From DASPLH01 sp035627675 (GTDB lineage Bacteria > Acidobacteriota > Terriglobia > Terriglobales > Acidobacteriaceae), in the NCBI GenBank assembly GCA_035627675.1, contig DASPLH010000165.1, positions 1-20,562 on the forward strand: DNA of 20,562 nucleotides, in the 5' to 3' direction. Of the stretch, positions 6,521-14,194 are shown one piece after another. Position 1 is the first letter of the stretch. Each line of letters opens with the position of its first letter. The notes beneath the pieces are model-generated. The model did not search any database, was not told where the DNA came from, and was given only the letters and a program-made list of their open reading frames with translations. A program made the translations under genes and the position numbers.

Positions 6521-8032
6521 TTACTGGAACACCTCTTCCACCGGGACCACCTTCACGTCCCCTTCTTTCAGCGGCAGCGGGTAGGACTGGATCACCTTGT
6601 CCTCATCCAGCACATCCTGCGGCTTCGGCGAGACGTACGAGATCGGAGACGGCGCATTCGACGTCAACGCCGTCCGCAGCGCCTGCGCGTCCTTCGTGAC
6701 CGCAACGATCCGCATGTTCCCCGGCTTGAGGTACTGCGCGATTGCGCGGTTCACGTCCTCCAGCTTCAGCGTCGCGAGGCGCTCACGCATATACCGCGTG
6801 AACTCCGGAATGCCGTAGTAATGGCTGTCGAGCGCGTACCCGAGTTGCGCGTCCTGCGAAGCCGTCAGCACATTGACGTACTTGCTCAGGAACTGCCGCG
6901 AGCGCTCGAACTCCGCCTCCGACATGCCGTCCTTGATCAGCTTGTCGTACTCGTACATCGCCGCTCGCAACGTGAAGTGTCCGTTCTTGGGCTCCACGGG
7001 GCGCAGCCAGATCTGGAAGATTTGGCTGCGGCGACCCAGGTTCGGACTCGGCTCGAACTGGAACATCCCCTGCGGGAAGTACTCGACGTAAGCGTAGTCG
7101 CCGTAGTTCAGTCCGCGGGCCTCCCGCAGGCGCTGGTACAGGAAACTCGTTGAAGACCGGTGCTGGCCGAGGTAACTGGCCACCACGGCGAGCGCGGGCC
7201 AGTCCTTGTCCGCGCGCGTCACCGGGATCGGGAAGCCGAGCGAGTAGGCGGTCGAACGCGTGTCGCGCTCGATGATGTAAGCCTTCATGCCCTCTGCTTG
7301 CGGCGGAGCCGCCGCCGCGACCTGCGTGCGGGTGCCCGCCGGCAGCTTGCCGAAGTCCGCCACAATACGGGCCTCGAAGCCCTTCGGGTATCCGCCGCTC
7401 AGGCCGATGACGAGATTGGCGCGCGTGAAGTTGTCGCGGTAGAACGCCCGCGCGTCCTCCAGCGTCAGCTTCTCGAGCGACGAGAGGCGTCCGGCATTGT
7501 GGTGTCCGTACGGGTGATCCGCCGGATAGATGACGTTGTAGAGGTACTCCTTGCCGAGTTCCTCATCGTTCTCCGAGCGCAACCCGACCTTCAGAAAATT
7601 GATCGCGTCGGTCTTCACCCTGGTGAAGTCGTCTTCGCGGAACCCCGGGTCGAGCAGCATGTCGCGGATCAACCCGTAGTAGCGCTCGAGGTTGTCCACG
7701 TGCGTCGTGCCGGTGAACACCGTCATTTCCTTATCCACCTGCGAGGTGAACGACGTTGCCATCGGATACATGGCGTCCGTGATCTCGGCGTAGGTCAGCT
7801 TGCGCGAACCTGCGTCCGACAACATGGAAGCCGTCAACGCCGCCAGGCCTTCCTTTCCCTTCGGATCGGAAGCCGCGCCGGTCATGAACAGGATTCGGAA
7901 CGACACCAGCGGAGACCGGCTGGGCAGCAGGACGGTTTGCGGCGTGGCGGCTGCTGTTTTCCCCTGCGGAGCAGCCCATGCCGCAACCGTCCCTGCCAAC
8001 AACATCAATGCCATTAGAACGCGAGCTTTCAT
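6521..8032 (-). CDS. Exported M16 peptidase-like subunit, lacking the zinc site
   Basis: A 503-residue M16 (pitrilysin/insulinase-superfamily) protein with a signal peptide (MKARVLMALMLLAGTVAAWA). The position of the usual zinc motif HxxEH reads ALTAS (residues 65-69), so all three key residues are lost and it cannot be a zinc peptidase on its own. The C-terminal half retains the Arg/Tyr substrate-binding signature LREARGLNYGDY (Arg303-Tyr310 region). This is the classic non-catalytic partner subunit of heterodimeric M16B proteases. Its ATG overlaps the stop of the upstream M16 gene by four bases (ATGA), so translation is coupled and 1:1 assembly is likely. Probable location is periplasm. Confidence 0.9.
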   Translation of the reverse strand: MKARVLMALMLLAGTVAAWAAPQGKTAAATPQTVLLPSRSPLVSFRILFMTGAASDPKGKEGLAALTASMLSDAGSRKLTYAEITDAMYPMATSFTSQVDKEMTVFTGTTHVDNLERYYGLIRDMLLDPGFREDDFTRVKTDAINFLKVGLRSENDEELGKEYLYNVIYPADHPYGHHNAGRLSSLEKLTLEDARAFYRDNFTRANLVIGLSGGYPKGFEARIVADFGKLPAGTRTQVAAAAPPQAEGMKAYIIERDTRSTAYSLGFPIPVTRADKDWPALAVVASYLGQHRSSTSFLYQRLREARGLNYGDYAYVEYFPQGMFQFEPSPNLGRRSQIFQIWLRPVEPKNGHFTLRAAMYEYDKLIKDGMSEAEFERSRQFLSKYVNVLTASQDAQLGYALDSHYYGIPEFTRYMRERLATLKLEDVNRAIAQYLKPGNMRIVAVTKDAQALRTALTSNAPSPISYVSPKPQDVLDEDKVIQSYPLPLKEGDVKVVPVEEVFQ

Positions 8033-9408
8033 TGCTGGCCTCCCTCGGTCGAAGCTGCCTTCGCTTTCGTCGCAAGCGTCACGATGCTGCGGTTGCTCTC
8101 CGCGAAATACTTGCGTGCCGCATTGCGAATGTCTTCCGGCGAGACCTGGTCGTAGAGTGCGTAGAGGTTGTTGATCGTCTCCGGAGTGCGCCGCAGTCCG
8201 ACATACGGGGCCACGTTCAGCGCGATGGCCTCCGAGCTATCCAGCGAGAGAGCGAATTCGTAGCGCATGCGCGAGCGCGTCGCCGCCAGTTTGCCGGCCG
8301 GGACGAGCGTTTCGCTGAACTGCTTGACCGTCGCCAGTATCTGGTCGCGGACATAGTCCACGTCCTTCGCGTCCTTCACGCGTGCCATCACCGTGAACAG
8401 TTCGGGATCGATGCGGAAGGAAACGTCGCCGCCGAGCGCTTCGACCTTCTGTTCGTTCAGCACCAGTTTGCGGTAGAGCTCGGAATTGCTTCCGAACGCC
8501 ATCTGTCCGAGCACGCTGAGCGCCGCGAGGTCCTTCTCGGTATCCGAGTACGCCGGCCCGCGATACGCCACGGCCACCCAGGGCAGCGTCGGAGTCGCCC
8601 ACTCGATGTGCGCCTTCTGCGGGGCCGCCTGCGGAGGCTCGGTCGCGATCTGCGCAACGTAGTTACCGCGCTTCCACTCGCCGAAGTGCTTCTTGATGGC
8701 GGCGACCGACTGCGCCCGTGTGATGTCGCCCACCATCACGATCGTCGTGTATTCCGGACGGTAGTAGCGGTTGTAGAACTCGATGCTGTAGTCGTACTGG
8801 TTGGGCATGTCCTCGATGTCGCGGAGGTAGCCCATCGTCGTATGGGAATAGGTGTGCTTCTTGAACGCCGTCTCCCGCAGCACTTCGAGGATTTTGCGCA
8901 CGGGGTTAGCGCTGTTCTTGTTGTACTCGCCGAGCACCGCGCCCGTTTCCGTTTTGAATACGTCGCGCGAGTACTCGAGCCGCTGGAACCGGTCGCCCTC
9001 CAGCTCCAGCATCTTGTCCATGTCTTCCCTGGCGAACACCAGGTGGTACACCGTGCGGTCGTCGGTCGTGTACGCGTTGCCATTCACGCCCGCGCTCTGC
9101 ATGATCTCGTCGCGCTGCCGCGGGGTGAAGTTCTTGCTGCCGCGGAACATCAGGTGTTCGAACAAGTGAGCGAATCCGCTCTTGCCCGGCTCCACTTCGT
9201 TCCGGGACCCGGCCTGCACGACAGCGTAGTAGGCGACCAGGTTCGGGTAGTCCGTCGGAATCGTGATGATCCGCAAGCCGTTCGGCAGGTCGTCAATGTA
9301 GTAGGTGTACGGGAACGCTTTGGCCTGCCCTGCCCCGGCTGTCGCAGCCGAGGCCCAGCAGGCGCAGGTAAGCGCAAGCATGATCAGAAGAATTGCCGTT
9401 TTTCGCAT
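8029..9408 (-). CDS. Exported zinc-dependent M16 peptidase (catalytic subunit)
   Basis: A 459-residue zinc metallopeptidase of the M16 family with a signal peptide (MRKTAILLIMLALTCACWASA). The inverted zinc motif HLFEH (His81, Glu84, His85) is intact, in the standard context GFAHLFEHLMFRG, and Glu161 in GAVLGEYNK sits at the expected distance for the third ligand. ATG at 9408 is preceded by GTGGAG with good spacing. The gene is upstream of, and overlaps by four bases, a paralogous subunit that has lost the zinc site. Together they probably form a heterodimeric clamshell protease acting on peptides in the periplasm. Substrates are unknown. Confidence 0.95.
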   Translation of the reverse strand: MRKTAILLIMLALTCACWASAATAGAGQAKAFPYTYYIDDLPNGLRIITIPTDYPNLVAYYAVVQAGSRNEVEPGKSGFAHLFEHLMFRGSKNFTPRQRDEIMQSAGVNGNAYTTDDRTVYHLVFAREDMDKMLELEGDRFQRLEYSRDVFKTETGAVLGEYNKNSANPVRKILEVLRETAFKKHTYSHTTMGYLRDIEDMPNQYDYSIEFYNRYYRPEYTTIVMVGDITRAQSVAAIKKHFGEWKRGNYVAQIATEPPQAAPQKAHIEWATPTLPWVAVAYRGPAYSDTEKDLAALSVLGQMAFGSNSELYRKLVLNEQKVEALGGDVSFRIDPELFTVMARVKDAKDVDYVRDQILATVKQFSETLVPAGKLAATRSRMRYEFALSLDSSEAIALNVAPYVGLRRTPETINNLYALYDQVSPEDIRNAARKYFAESNRSIVTLATKAKAASTEGGQQ

Positions 9409-9771
9409 TCCATCTCCACCGGCCAGCTTCCAGCGCTTGGCTCAAATCTGGCCTCGTTGGACAAAGCTAATCCGTGGCCTCGCGCACCATCCAGAGAGTC
9501 CGGCGCGCAGCCACATGGTTCGGGGAAAACACACAAGCAGCAGAGATTCGACGGTCCAGCGCGCAGGATGGAAGCACCAAATTCGGGTCTTCCTTCCAGG
9601 GGTTCGCAGATTGGGAATCCGTTGAACTCCAGATGCTTCAAGGCGTTGTTTCGCTACGGCACTCCACCGGTTTTAGGCCGCCATGAAGCAACAGTGCCCT
9701 GCCGCCGCCGCTCTAATCAGGGTTGGCATGTTGTTCGACGCCAGCAGGATCGCATGCGCAGAGGATTCCAT
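9409..9771. other. Intergenic region between M16 and CBS genes
   Basis: About 360 bases between divergent genes, so both promoters should be here. I see no convincing promoter hexamers, no family repeat and no RNA gene. One imperfect inverted repeat (about 9567-9599: GGATGGAAG / CTTCCTTCC, one mismatch) is visible. Open frames across it lack ribosome-binding sites and recognisable protein features. Confidence 0.6.
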
Positions 9772-10449
9772 ATGAAGATTCAGGACATCATGACCACCGA
9801 GGTAAGTACCGCCGAGCCAGATACGACGCTCGAAGAGATCGCAACCATTATGAAGGACGAGGACGTCGGCGCAGTGCCCGTCATCGACGGCGACGAACTG
9901 ATCGGGATCGTCACCGATCGGGACATCGTCCTGCGCTGCATCGCCGAGGGCAAGGACGCCTCCGAGGTACACGCCGAAGACATTCTCACCGACGAGCTGC
10001 ACACCATCTCGCCCGAAGACGATGTACAGGAAGCGTCACGCATCATGGCCGAACGGCAGATTCGCCGCCTGCCCGTGGTGGAACAGGGAACGCTGGTCGG
10101 CATGGTGTCGATCGGCGACATCGCCGTGAAACAAGGCAGCGATGAACTCTCGGGCGACACCCTCCAGGACGTCAGTCGCGGCGTAAAGAACTCGAAACAG
10201 CCGGGCCGCTCCGCCGCCGGTTCGCAGAAAGCCCGGGCCGAGATCCGCGGGCCCCGCTCGGCGGGCACCGTGCAGGAAACCAGCGGCCGCGCCGGCAATC
10301 TAAGACAGCAGGGGCTGCGCCAGCACAAGGATTCCGGCAACACCGGGCGCAGTTCCGGCGAACGCAAGACTTCGCGCAGCGGTTCCGGCCGCGAGGAAAC
10401 CGTTGTGCCGATCCGCGATACAGGCCGCAGCCGGCGCAAAGCCAGTTGA
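9772..10449 (+). CDS. Tandem CBS-domain protein with a basic disordered tail
   Basis: 225 residues. Two CBS domains form one Bateman module: about 1-57 (MKIQDIMTTEVSTAEPDTTLEEIATIMK ... GIVTDRDIVLRC) and about 68-124 (AEDILTDELHTISPEDDVQEASRIM ... GMVSIGDIAVKQ). Such modules bind adenosine nucleotides and act as energy sensors; the ligand here is not known. Residues about 126-225 are a low-complexity Ser/Gly/Arg/Gln/Lys-rich tail, strongly basic and without hydrophobic core, unusual for stand-alone CBS proteins. The ATG at 9772 follows AGAGGA by six bases; the open frame extends far upstream, but only as antisense to the M16 gene. The next gene (YtxH-like) follows after 31 bases, suggesting an operon. 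Confidence 0.92.
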   Translation: MKIQDIMTTEVSTAEPDTTLEEIATIMKDEDVGAVPVIDGDELIGIVTDRDIVLRCIAEGKDASEVHAEDILTDELHTISPEDDVQEASRIMAERQIRRLPVVEQGTLVGMVSIGDIAVKQGSDELSGDTLQDVSRGVKNSKQPGRSAAGSQKARAEIRGPRSAGTVQETSGRAGNLRQQGLRQHKDSGNTGRSSGERKTSRSGSGREETVVPIRDTGRSRRKAS

Positions 10450-10480
10450 TTGCGCAACCCATCATCACAGCGAGGTACTT

Positions 10481-10774
10481 ATGGACGATTACAGAAACTA
10501 TGGCGAATACAGCGCTTCCGACCGAAACGCGGCAACCACGGCGATCACCTTCCTGCTCGTGGGACTCGGAATCGGCGCTCTCACCGCGCTGCTCATGGCT
10601 CCGACCACGGGACGGAAGATGCGCAACATGGTCCGCCGCCGCTACGAGGACGCCCGCGACAGCATGGGCGACTGGGGCGAACGCGCGTCCGAAGTGTGGA
10701 ACCGGCGCGAGGAGTGGGCAGACACGGCTCGCAGCAAAGTCGAACCGATGATCGGCCGCATGCGCAGACGCTAA
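10481..10774 (+). CDS. YtxH-like small membrane protein
   Basis: 97 residues. One hydrophobic segment, FLLVGLGIGALTALLMAP (about 24-41), followed at once by TTGRKMR and a charged, probably helical C-terminal half. This matches the YtxH-type pattern (a glycine-rich membrane segment ending LxxAPxxGxxxR). Members in other bacteria are linked to general stress, but no molecular function is established. The start at 10481 has GCGAGG five to six bases upstream; an in-frame extension to 10403 overlaps the CBS gene and is rejected. Probably co-transcribed with the CBS gene. Confidence 0.85.
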   Translation: MDDYRNYGEYSASDRNAATTAITFLLVGLGIGALTALLMAPTTGRKMRNMVRRRYEDARDSMGDWGERASEVWNRREEWADTARSKVEPMIGRMRRR

Positions 10775-10856
10775 CGTGCGGCAACAGGGCGCACACGTGG
10801 CGCCAAGCAAGGGGCAGGCGCTAACGTGCGAGGCCAAGGCGCAGGCGCTACGTGTG
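10767..10856 (+). repeat. GCGCTAACGTGCG-type direct repeats
   Basis: Three short related units: acGCTAACGTGCG overlapping the ytxH-like stop codon (about 10769-10780), caggcGCTAACGTGCG (about 10815-10830) and caggcGCTACGTGTG (about 10841-10855). They sit just before the structured repeat cluster. Confidence 0.55.
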
Positions 10857-10865
10857 ACCAGGGCC

Positions 10866-11111
10866 TTGTCATGTTGAGGGTCCGTCCGCGCCGCCAGCAT
10901 CTTCGCGCCGACGACCACCCAGCGTCATCTTGCGCTAGAACTCGCAGCAGAACGCGCTGCGCAGCAAGAACGTTGTCATATTGAGGGTCCGTCAGCGCCA
11001 GCACCTTCGCGCGGACGACCACCCAGCGTCATCTTGAGCGAGAACTCGCAGCAGAACGCGCTGCGCAGCAGCGCGGATGCGAGTTCGAGTCGAAAGACCT
11101 CCGGGCCCCGC
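10866..11111 (+). repeat. Tandem structured-repeat cluster (C and D types)
   Basis: Two near-identical units of about 100 bases, at 10866-10966 and 10973-11070, form a direct repeat with period 107. Each unit begins TTGTCAT.TTGAGGGTCCGTC (a diverged head, D type) and continues into CGTCATCTTG...GAACTCGCAGCAGAACG (C type). Only the last C copy (11027-11111) is complete, ending in GAGTCGAAAGACCTCCGGG. In that copy the outer stem is GAACTCGCA/TGCGAGTTC and the inner hairpin is CGCGCTG/CAGCGCG, both perfect. Confidence 0.85.
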
Positions 11112-11114
11112 AAA

Positions 11115-11146
11115 GCAAAACGCCCGAACCGTCAGGTTCGGGCGTT
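11115..11146 (-). terminator. Intrinsic terminator of the TonB-family gene
   Basis: A perfect 12-bp stem AACGCCCGAACC/GGTTCGGGCGTT (11119-11130 and 11135-11146, four-base loop), followed on the minus strand by TTGCTTTGC. Starts about 17 bases after the stop codon at 11164. Confidence 0.9.
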
Positions 11147-11163
11147 CGTATCTTCATCCGTCT

Positions 11164-12051
11164 TCAGTACAGCCGGAAATTCACTTCCACGTTGACCTGC
11201 ACGGCCACAGGCTGGCCGTCCTTCTTCGCAGGCTCGAATCTCCACTTCCTCACGGCTTCGATAGCCTTCTCGTCCAGGCCAAGCCCGGCCGAGCGAACGA
11301 TGCGGACGTCGTGCGTGCGGCCATCCGGTCCGACCACGATCCACAACACGACACTGCCCTGGAACTTTATCTTGCGAGCTTCCTCGGAATACTCGGGATC
11401 GGGCATGTACGTCGGACGCGGCGCGCTTACGCCTCCGCCCACGCGGAAGATGCCGCCACCGGTTCCGCCGCCGACACCTGGGCCGAACCCAGGACCACGG
11501 CCGCTGCCCACTCCACCGCCGCTGCCGCTGCCGATTCCGCTGCCGCTGCCCGTGCCGTTGGACGCCGGCCCCACGAGGTTCGCCAGCGGGTCGCCCATCG
11601 GACCGACATTCGGCAGCTTGATCTCCGGAGGCACCAGCACCGTGGGATCGACTTCAAGCTTCGGGTTCTCGTTGCGCACCACGACCGCCGGAGGCGTGAT
11701 CTGCTGCAATGATTGCTTGGGGAGCGCGCCCTTGGGCGATTCCAGTTTGTCGCGGTCGCCGCCGCCTCCGCCGCCACCCGCAACATCCGGCGCCGGAGAA
11801 AGAATGACGGGGCTGATGTCGGTCATCAGCAGTTCAACGTTTTTCGCAACTTTCCCGGGGTTCGCGGCCACCCAACTGCCAGCCGCGATCAATGCCGCGA
11901 CGCAAAGCGTGTTCAGCAGGAACGAGATGACGAAGGAACCCTTGCGGACCTCGTAGATGCCGTAACCTTCGCCAAACAGGGTCGGCAGAATGTCAGGCTT
12001 CGGGGGTGGGACCTTGCTGGCCTGCGGATTTGGGACGACAGGACTCGACAT
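11164..12051 (-). CDS. TonB-family protein with a glycine-rich linker
   Basis: 295 residues from ATG 12051. Order: Pro-rich cytoplasmic N-terminus (1-39), one transmembrane segment (about 40-63, FVISFLLNTLCVAALIAAGSWVA), a periplasmic linker, and a C-terminal TonB domain (about 213-295) with the typical YPxxA-like region PDPEYSEEARKIKFQGSVVL and the end KAIEAVRKWRFEPAKKDGQPV. TonB transmits inner-membrane energy to outer-membrane receptors. The linker is unusual: residues 164-207 are nearly all Gly/Ser with a second Gly7 run at 92-98, rather than the Pro/Lys/Glu of classic TonB. A TTG four codons earlier (12063) has a well-spaced AGAAGG and is an alternative start. No ExbB/ExbD genes are nearby. 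Strong terminator follows. Confidence 0.88.
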   Translation of the reverse strand: MSSPVVPNPQASKVPPPKPDILPTLFGEGYGIYEVRKGSFVISFLLNTLCVAALIAAGSWVAANPGKVAKNVELLMTDISPVILSPAPDVAGGGGGGGDRDKLESPKGALPKQSLQQITPPAVVVRNENPKLEVDPTVLVPPEIKLPNVGPMGDPLANLVGPASNGTGSGSGIGSGSGGGVGSGRGPGFGPGVGGGTGGGIFRVGGGVSAPRPTYMPDPEYSEEARKIKFQGSVVLWIVVGPDGRTHDVRIVRSAGLGLDEKAIEAVRKWRFEPAKKDGQPVAVQVNVEVNFRLY

Positions 12052-12182
12052 TTCTCCCCCCAAGTATAGACCTTCTCTGCTGCAAAAGGTTTCACAAAAA
12101 AAGTTCTACCTGATTTGTTTGCAAGGCTATACGAGGTTCGTTGCGAGAACTCGCGTCCCAACGGGGCACGGCCGAAGACGCC

Positions 12183-13178
12183 CTACGGAACGATGACGCG
12201 CAGCGACTTGGGAGCAACCTTCACCTCGACCGGAGTGTCGCAGCAGTACTCGCCGTCGGCATACACCGGCATCGGGTGTTCGCTCTCCACCCGCAGGCTG
12301 CGGGCCTGCGCATAGTGCACCGCGGGGATGCCGAGGTGTTGCCCCGCGTAGATCGTATGGAAGTAGCGGACCACGGTCCTCTTCGGGACGTCGTCCACGA
12401 AGCAGATGTCGAGCAGGCCGTCGTCCATCAGCGCCCGCGGCAGCATTCGCATGCCGTTGCCGTACTGCGGAGCGTTGCCAAAGGCGGCCAGCAGCGCCGG
12501 CCCGGAGAACCGCTCGCCATCCTCCGTGGTGATCGTTACAGCCTGGGGCCGATGAGCCGACAAGGCTCGAACGGCGGCCAGCGCGTATCCGCCATTGCCT
12601 CGCACCCATCGCGGCATGCGGTTTGCGATCGCGTTGGCGTCGGCGTCGAGCCCGACACCGGCGATGCAGCAGAAGTAAACTCCGGAGTCGCGCGCCTCCT
12701 CCACGTGTTGCAACTGCGACCGCATGATGTCCGAACCAAGCTTCTGCCCGGGCACCATGAAACGGCCCTCCTCGTCGGCATACGACCAGCGCAGTACGGG
12801 CTCCGCGCCGCTGCCCGCGCCAGCCTCCGCGGACGGTTTCGCGGCAGGCGTGACAAGTCCAAGATCGAGGTGGCGAACATTGCTCCCTGTGTCCAGGAAT
12901 CTCCGCCACGCCTCGGTCGCGACGGCGACGCTCGTGATCCCGATCGTCTCCGCGAAATCGTTGCCGCTGCCGGCCGGCACAACCAGCAGCGGACAGTCCG
13001 ATCCGGCAAGCGCCGCCAAAAGCCGGTGAACGCTGCCGTCCCCGCCGAACACGATGGCGACGCCGGGCAGATCGTTGCGTTCCAGTTCGTTCCCACGGAA
13101 GAGATTCACCCGAGGGTCGCGAAACGGAGCCAGTACCGAATCTTTGCAGTAGGGATGAAGGATAGCGGCAGCGCGCAC
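12183..13178 (-). CDS. Diacylglycerol kinase-family lipid kinase
   Basis: 331 residues of the DAGK catalytic (DgkB/YegS-like) family: phosphorylates a lipid hydroxyl such as diacylglycerol using ATP, at the inner membrane. The nucleotide-binding motif VFGGDGSVHR (Gly45-Ser49) and VVPAGSGNDFAETIG (about residues 66-80) are intact; the C-terminal half ends in a beta-rich domain with VYADGEYCCDTPVEVKV, corresponding to the family's (DGE) element. The start is GTG at 13178, the only sensible start for a normal N-terminus; there is no Shine-Dalgarno sequence, and a CACTTTY heptamer tract lies just upstream. An Ala/Glu/Ser-rich insertion (about 112-125) is unusual but small. Which lipid is used cannot be told. 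Near pgsA on the same strand. Confidence 0.9.
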   Translation of the reverse strand: MRAAAILHPYCKDSVLAPFRDPRVNLFRGNELERNDLPGVAIVFGGDGSVHRLLAALAGSDCPLLVVPAGSGNDFAETIGITSVAVATEAWRRFLDTGSNVRHLDLGLVTPAAKPSAEAGAGSGAEPVLRWSYADEEGRFMVPGQKLGSDIMRSQLQHVEEARDSGVYFCCIAGVGLDADANAIANRMPRWVRGNGGYALAAVRALSAHRPQAVTITTEDGERFSGPALLAAFGNAPQYGNGMRMLPRALMDDGLLDICFVDDVPKRTVVRYFHTIYAGQHLGIPAVHYAQARSLRVESEHPMPVYADGEYCCDTPVEVKVAPKSLRVIVP

Positions 13179-13181
13179 CCG

Positions 13182-13230
13182 GAAAGTGTGAAGTGAAAAG
13201 TGGAAAGTGGAAAGTGAAAAGTGGAAGGTA
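13182..13230 (-). repeat. CACTTTY heptamer tandem repeat before the lipid kinase
   Basis: Exact 7-base period; on the plus strand GAAAGTG, TGAAGTG, AAAAGTG, GAAAGTG, GAAAGTG, AAAAGTG, GAAGGTA. On the coding (minus) strand it is a pyrimidine-rich CACTTTY tract ending three bases before the GTG start, where the ribosome-binding site should be. Confidence 0.85.
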
Positions 13231-13269
13231 AGCCGATCATCTGGACGAAGAGGGCTTTCGATCTTGCAA

Positions 13270-13570
13270 CGTCATCCCGAGCGACGATGCGAAATAGAAC
13301 GGCCGTCACCACGGCGGCTTGGCCTTCGAGCAACAATCGTCTCGCGACCGCTATGAGAAGCATGAGCAACCTTGCAGAGGACGGCCGGATTCGCATCGGA
13401 GCCGAGGGACCTTGCGGCTAAAGTGGACACCACCGTCGCGAACAGCCAGGCGATCCCAGCCCAAGACACGGAACCAACGGCTGGCGTGGTTTGGGCCGGG
13501 AGGTCCTTCGACTCTGAGGCGCTTCCACGGCTTCGCCGCGTTCTGTCGCGCCTCCTCGCTCAGGATGACG
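13270..13570. repeat. Structured-repeat doublet 1 (B plus, A minus)
   Basis: B copy at 13270-13419 (plus), head CGTCATCCCGAGCGA, outer stem CGATGCGAA/TTCGCATCG, carrying about 65 extra bases in the loop. A copy at 13493-13570 (minus) differs from the 18656 copy at one of about 78 positions. The two are tail-to-tail with heads outward. Confidence 0.9.
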
Positions 13571-13615
13571 TCCGTAGATGTGAGAGGACTCTGGTAGTAA
13601 AACTTTCGCCTATCG

Positions 13616-14194
13616 CTACTCTTCCCCGAACACCTCTGCCGTGAACGCCTCGACCTTCGCTCCCGCGCGCCACGTATCCGGCGGCAGACCGGCCTTGATG
13701 CAGGTCTGTGCAAGGAACTCCTCGGCTGTCCAGCCCGCTCCTGCCGCCACCTGCGGCAACAGCAATCCGCGCCGGTTCCCTCGCGAGATCAGCAGGCCGT
13801 GCTTCCCCACCTCGACCTCGCAGGGCTCGATAGGACGCAGTGCTGAAATCACGCTGATCTCCACGGCGAGATGCGTGAGCTCATCGGCCCCTATCGGCAG
13901 GAATCGCGGATCCTGCGTTGCCGCGGCGCGCGCCGTCTCGTACACGGTCTGCCAGAGCGGGTACAGCGGCTCGACGAATCCTATGCAGCCGCGCAGCTTG
14001 CGGTTCGTATGCAAACTGGTGAACGCGCCACGCCTCTCCCCGAGATGCTCGGTCGGAGCGCCCGTCCCAAGCGCCTCGCCGAGCACAGCCGCGGAAACTG
14101 CCTCGCGGGCCCAGCGCAGCATCTCGCTGCGCTCCTCGGCCGAATACTCTCCAATTGCCGTCTGAGGGGGTTCCATCATGCGTTGGGAAAGCAT
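13616..14194 (-). CDS. AMMECR1-domain protein (AmmeMemoRadiSam system protein A-like)
   Basis: 192 residues with the AMMECR1 fold signature KLRGCIGFVEP (Leu67-Gly72) and the following region LYPLWQTVYETARAAATQDPRF, which is diagnostic of the family. In many bacteria and archaea this domain occurs with a MEMO-family protein and a radical-SAM protein (AmmeMemoRadiSam); neither partner is in this window. The function is not established. The start could be ATG at 14194, 14179 or 14176; none has a good ribosome-binding site. It is 81 bases downstream of pgsA on the same strand. Conserved Cys70 lies in the LRGCIG motif. Confidence 0.9.
   Translation of the reverse strand: MLSQRMMEPPQTAIGEYSAEERSEMLRWAREAVSAAVLGEALGTGAPTEHLGERRGAFTSLHTNRKLRGCIGFVEPLYPLWQTVYETARAAATQDPRFLPIGADELTHLAVEISVISALRPIEPCEVEVGKHGLLISRGNRRGLLLPQVAAGAGWTAEEFLAQTCIKAGLPPDTWRAGAKVEAFTAEVFGEE

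Larger units (their letters stand above)
10775..11163. other. Repeat-rich intergenic region
   Basis: About 390 bases with no credible gene, almost wholly made of repeats: short direct repeats (to 10856), a tandem array of structured repeats (10866-11111) and the TonB-family terminator (11115-11146). It separates the convergent YtxH-like and TonB-family genes. Confidence 0.8.
13179..13615. other. Repeat-rich intergenic region upstream of the lipid kinase
   Basis: About 440 bases holding the heptamer tract (13182-13230) and a type B/type A structured-repeat doublet (13270-13570). Open frames across it are shadows of the repeats. Confidence 0.8.

Noticed and set aside
7978..9771. Very long plus-strand open frame antisense to the M16 gene, reading into the CBS gene
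   Set aside because: High GC makes long antisense frames common; composition is Arg/His/Val-rich and unlike a protein. The CBS gene has its own ATG and ribosome-binding site at 9772.
9409..9771. Possible tRNA or small RNA in the gap
   Set aside because: No cloverleaf or T-loop signature found by eye on either strand.
12127..12165. Bulged inverted repeat (GCGAG/CTCGC within CGTT/AACG) between the lipid-kinase and TonB-family genes
   Set aside because: Could be a terminator, but the stem is bulged and no T-tract follows.
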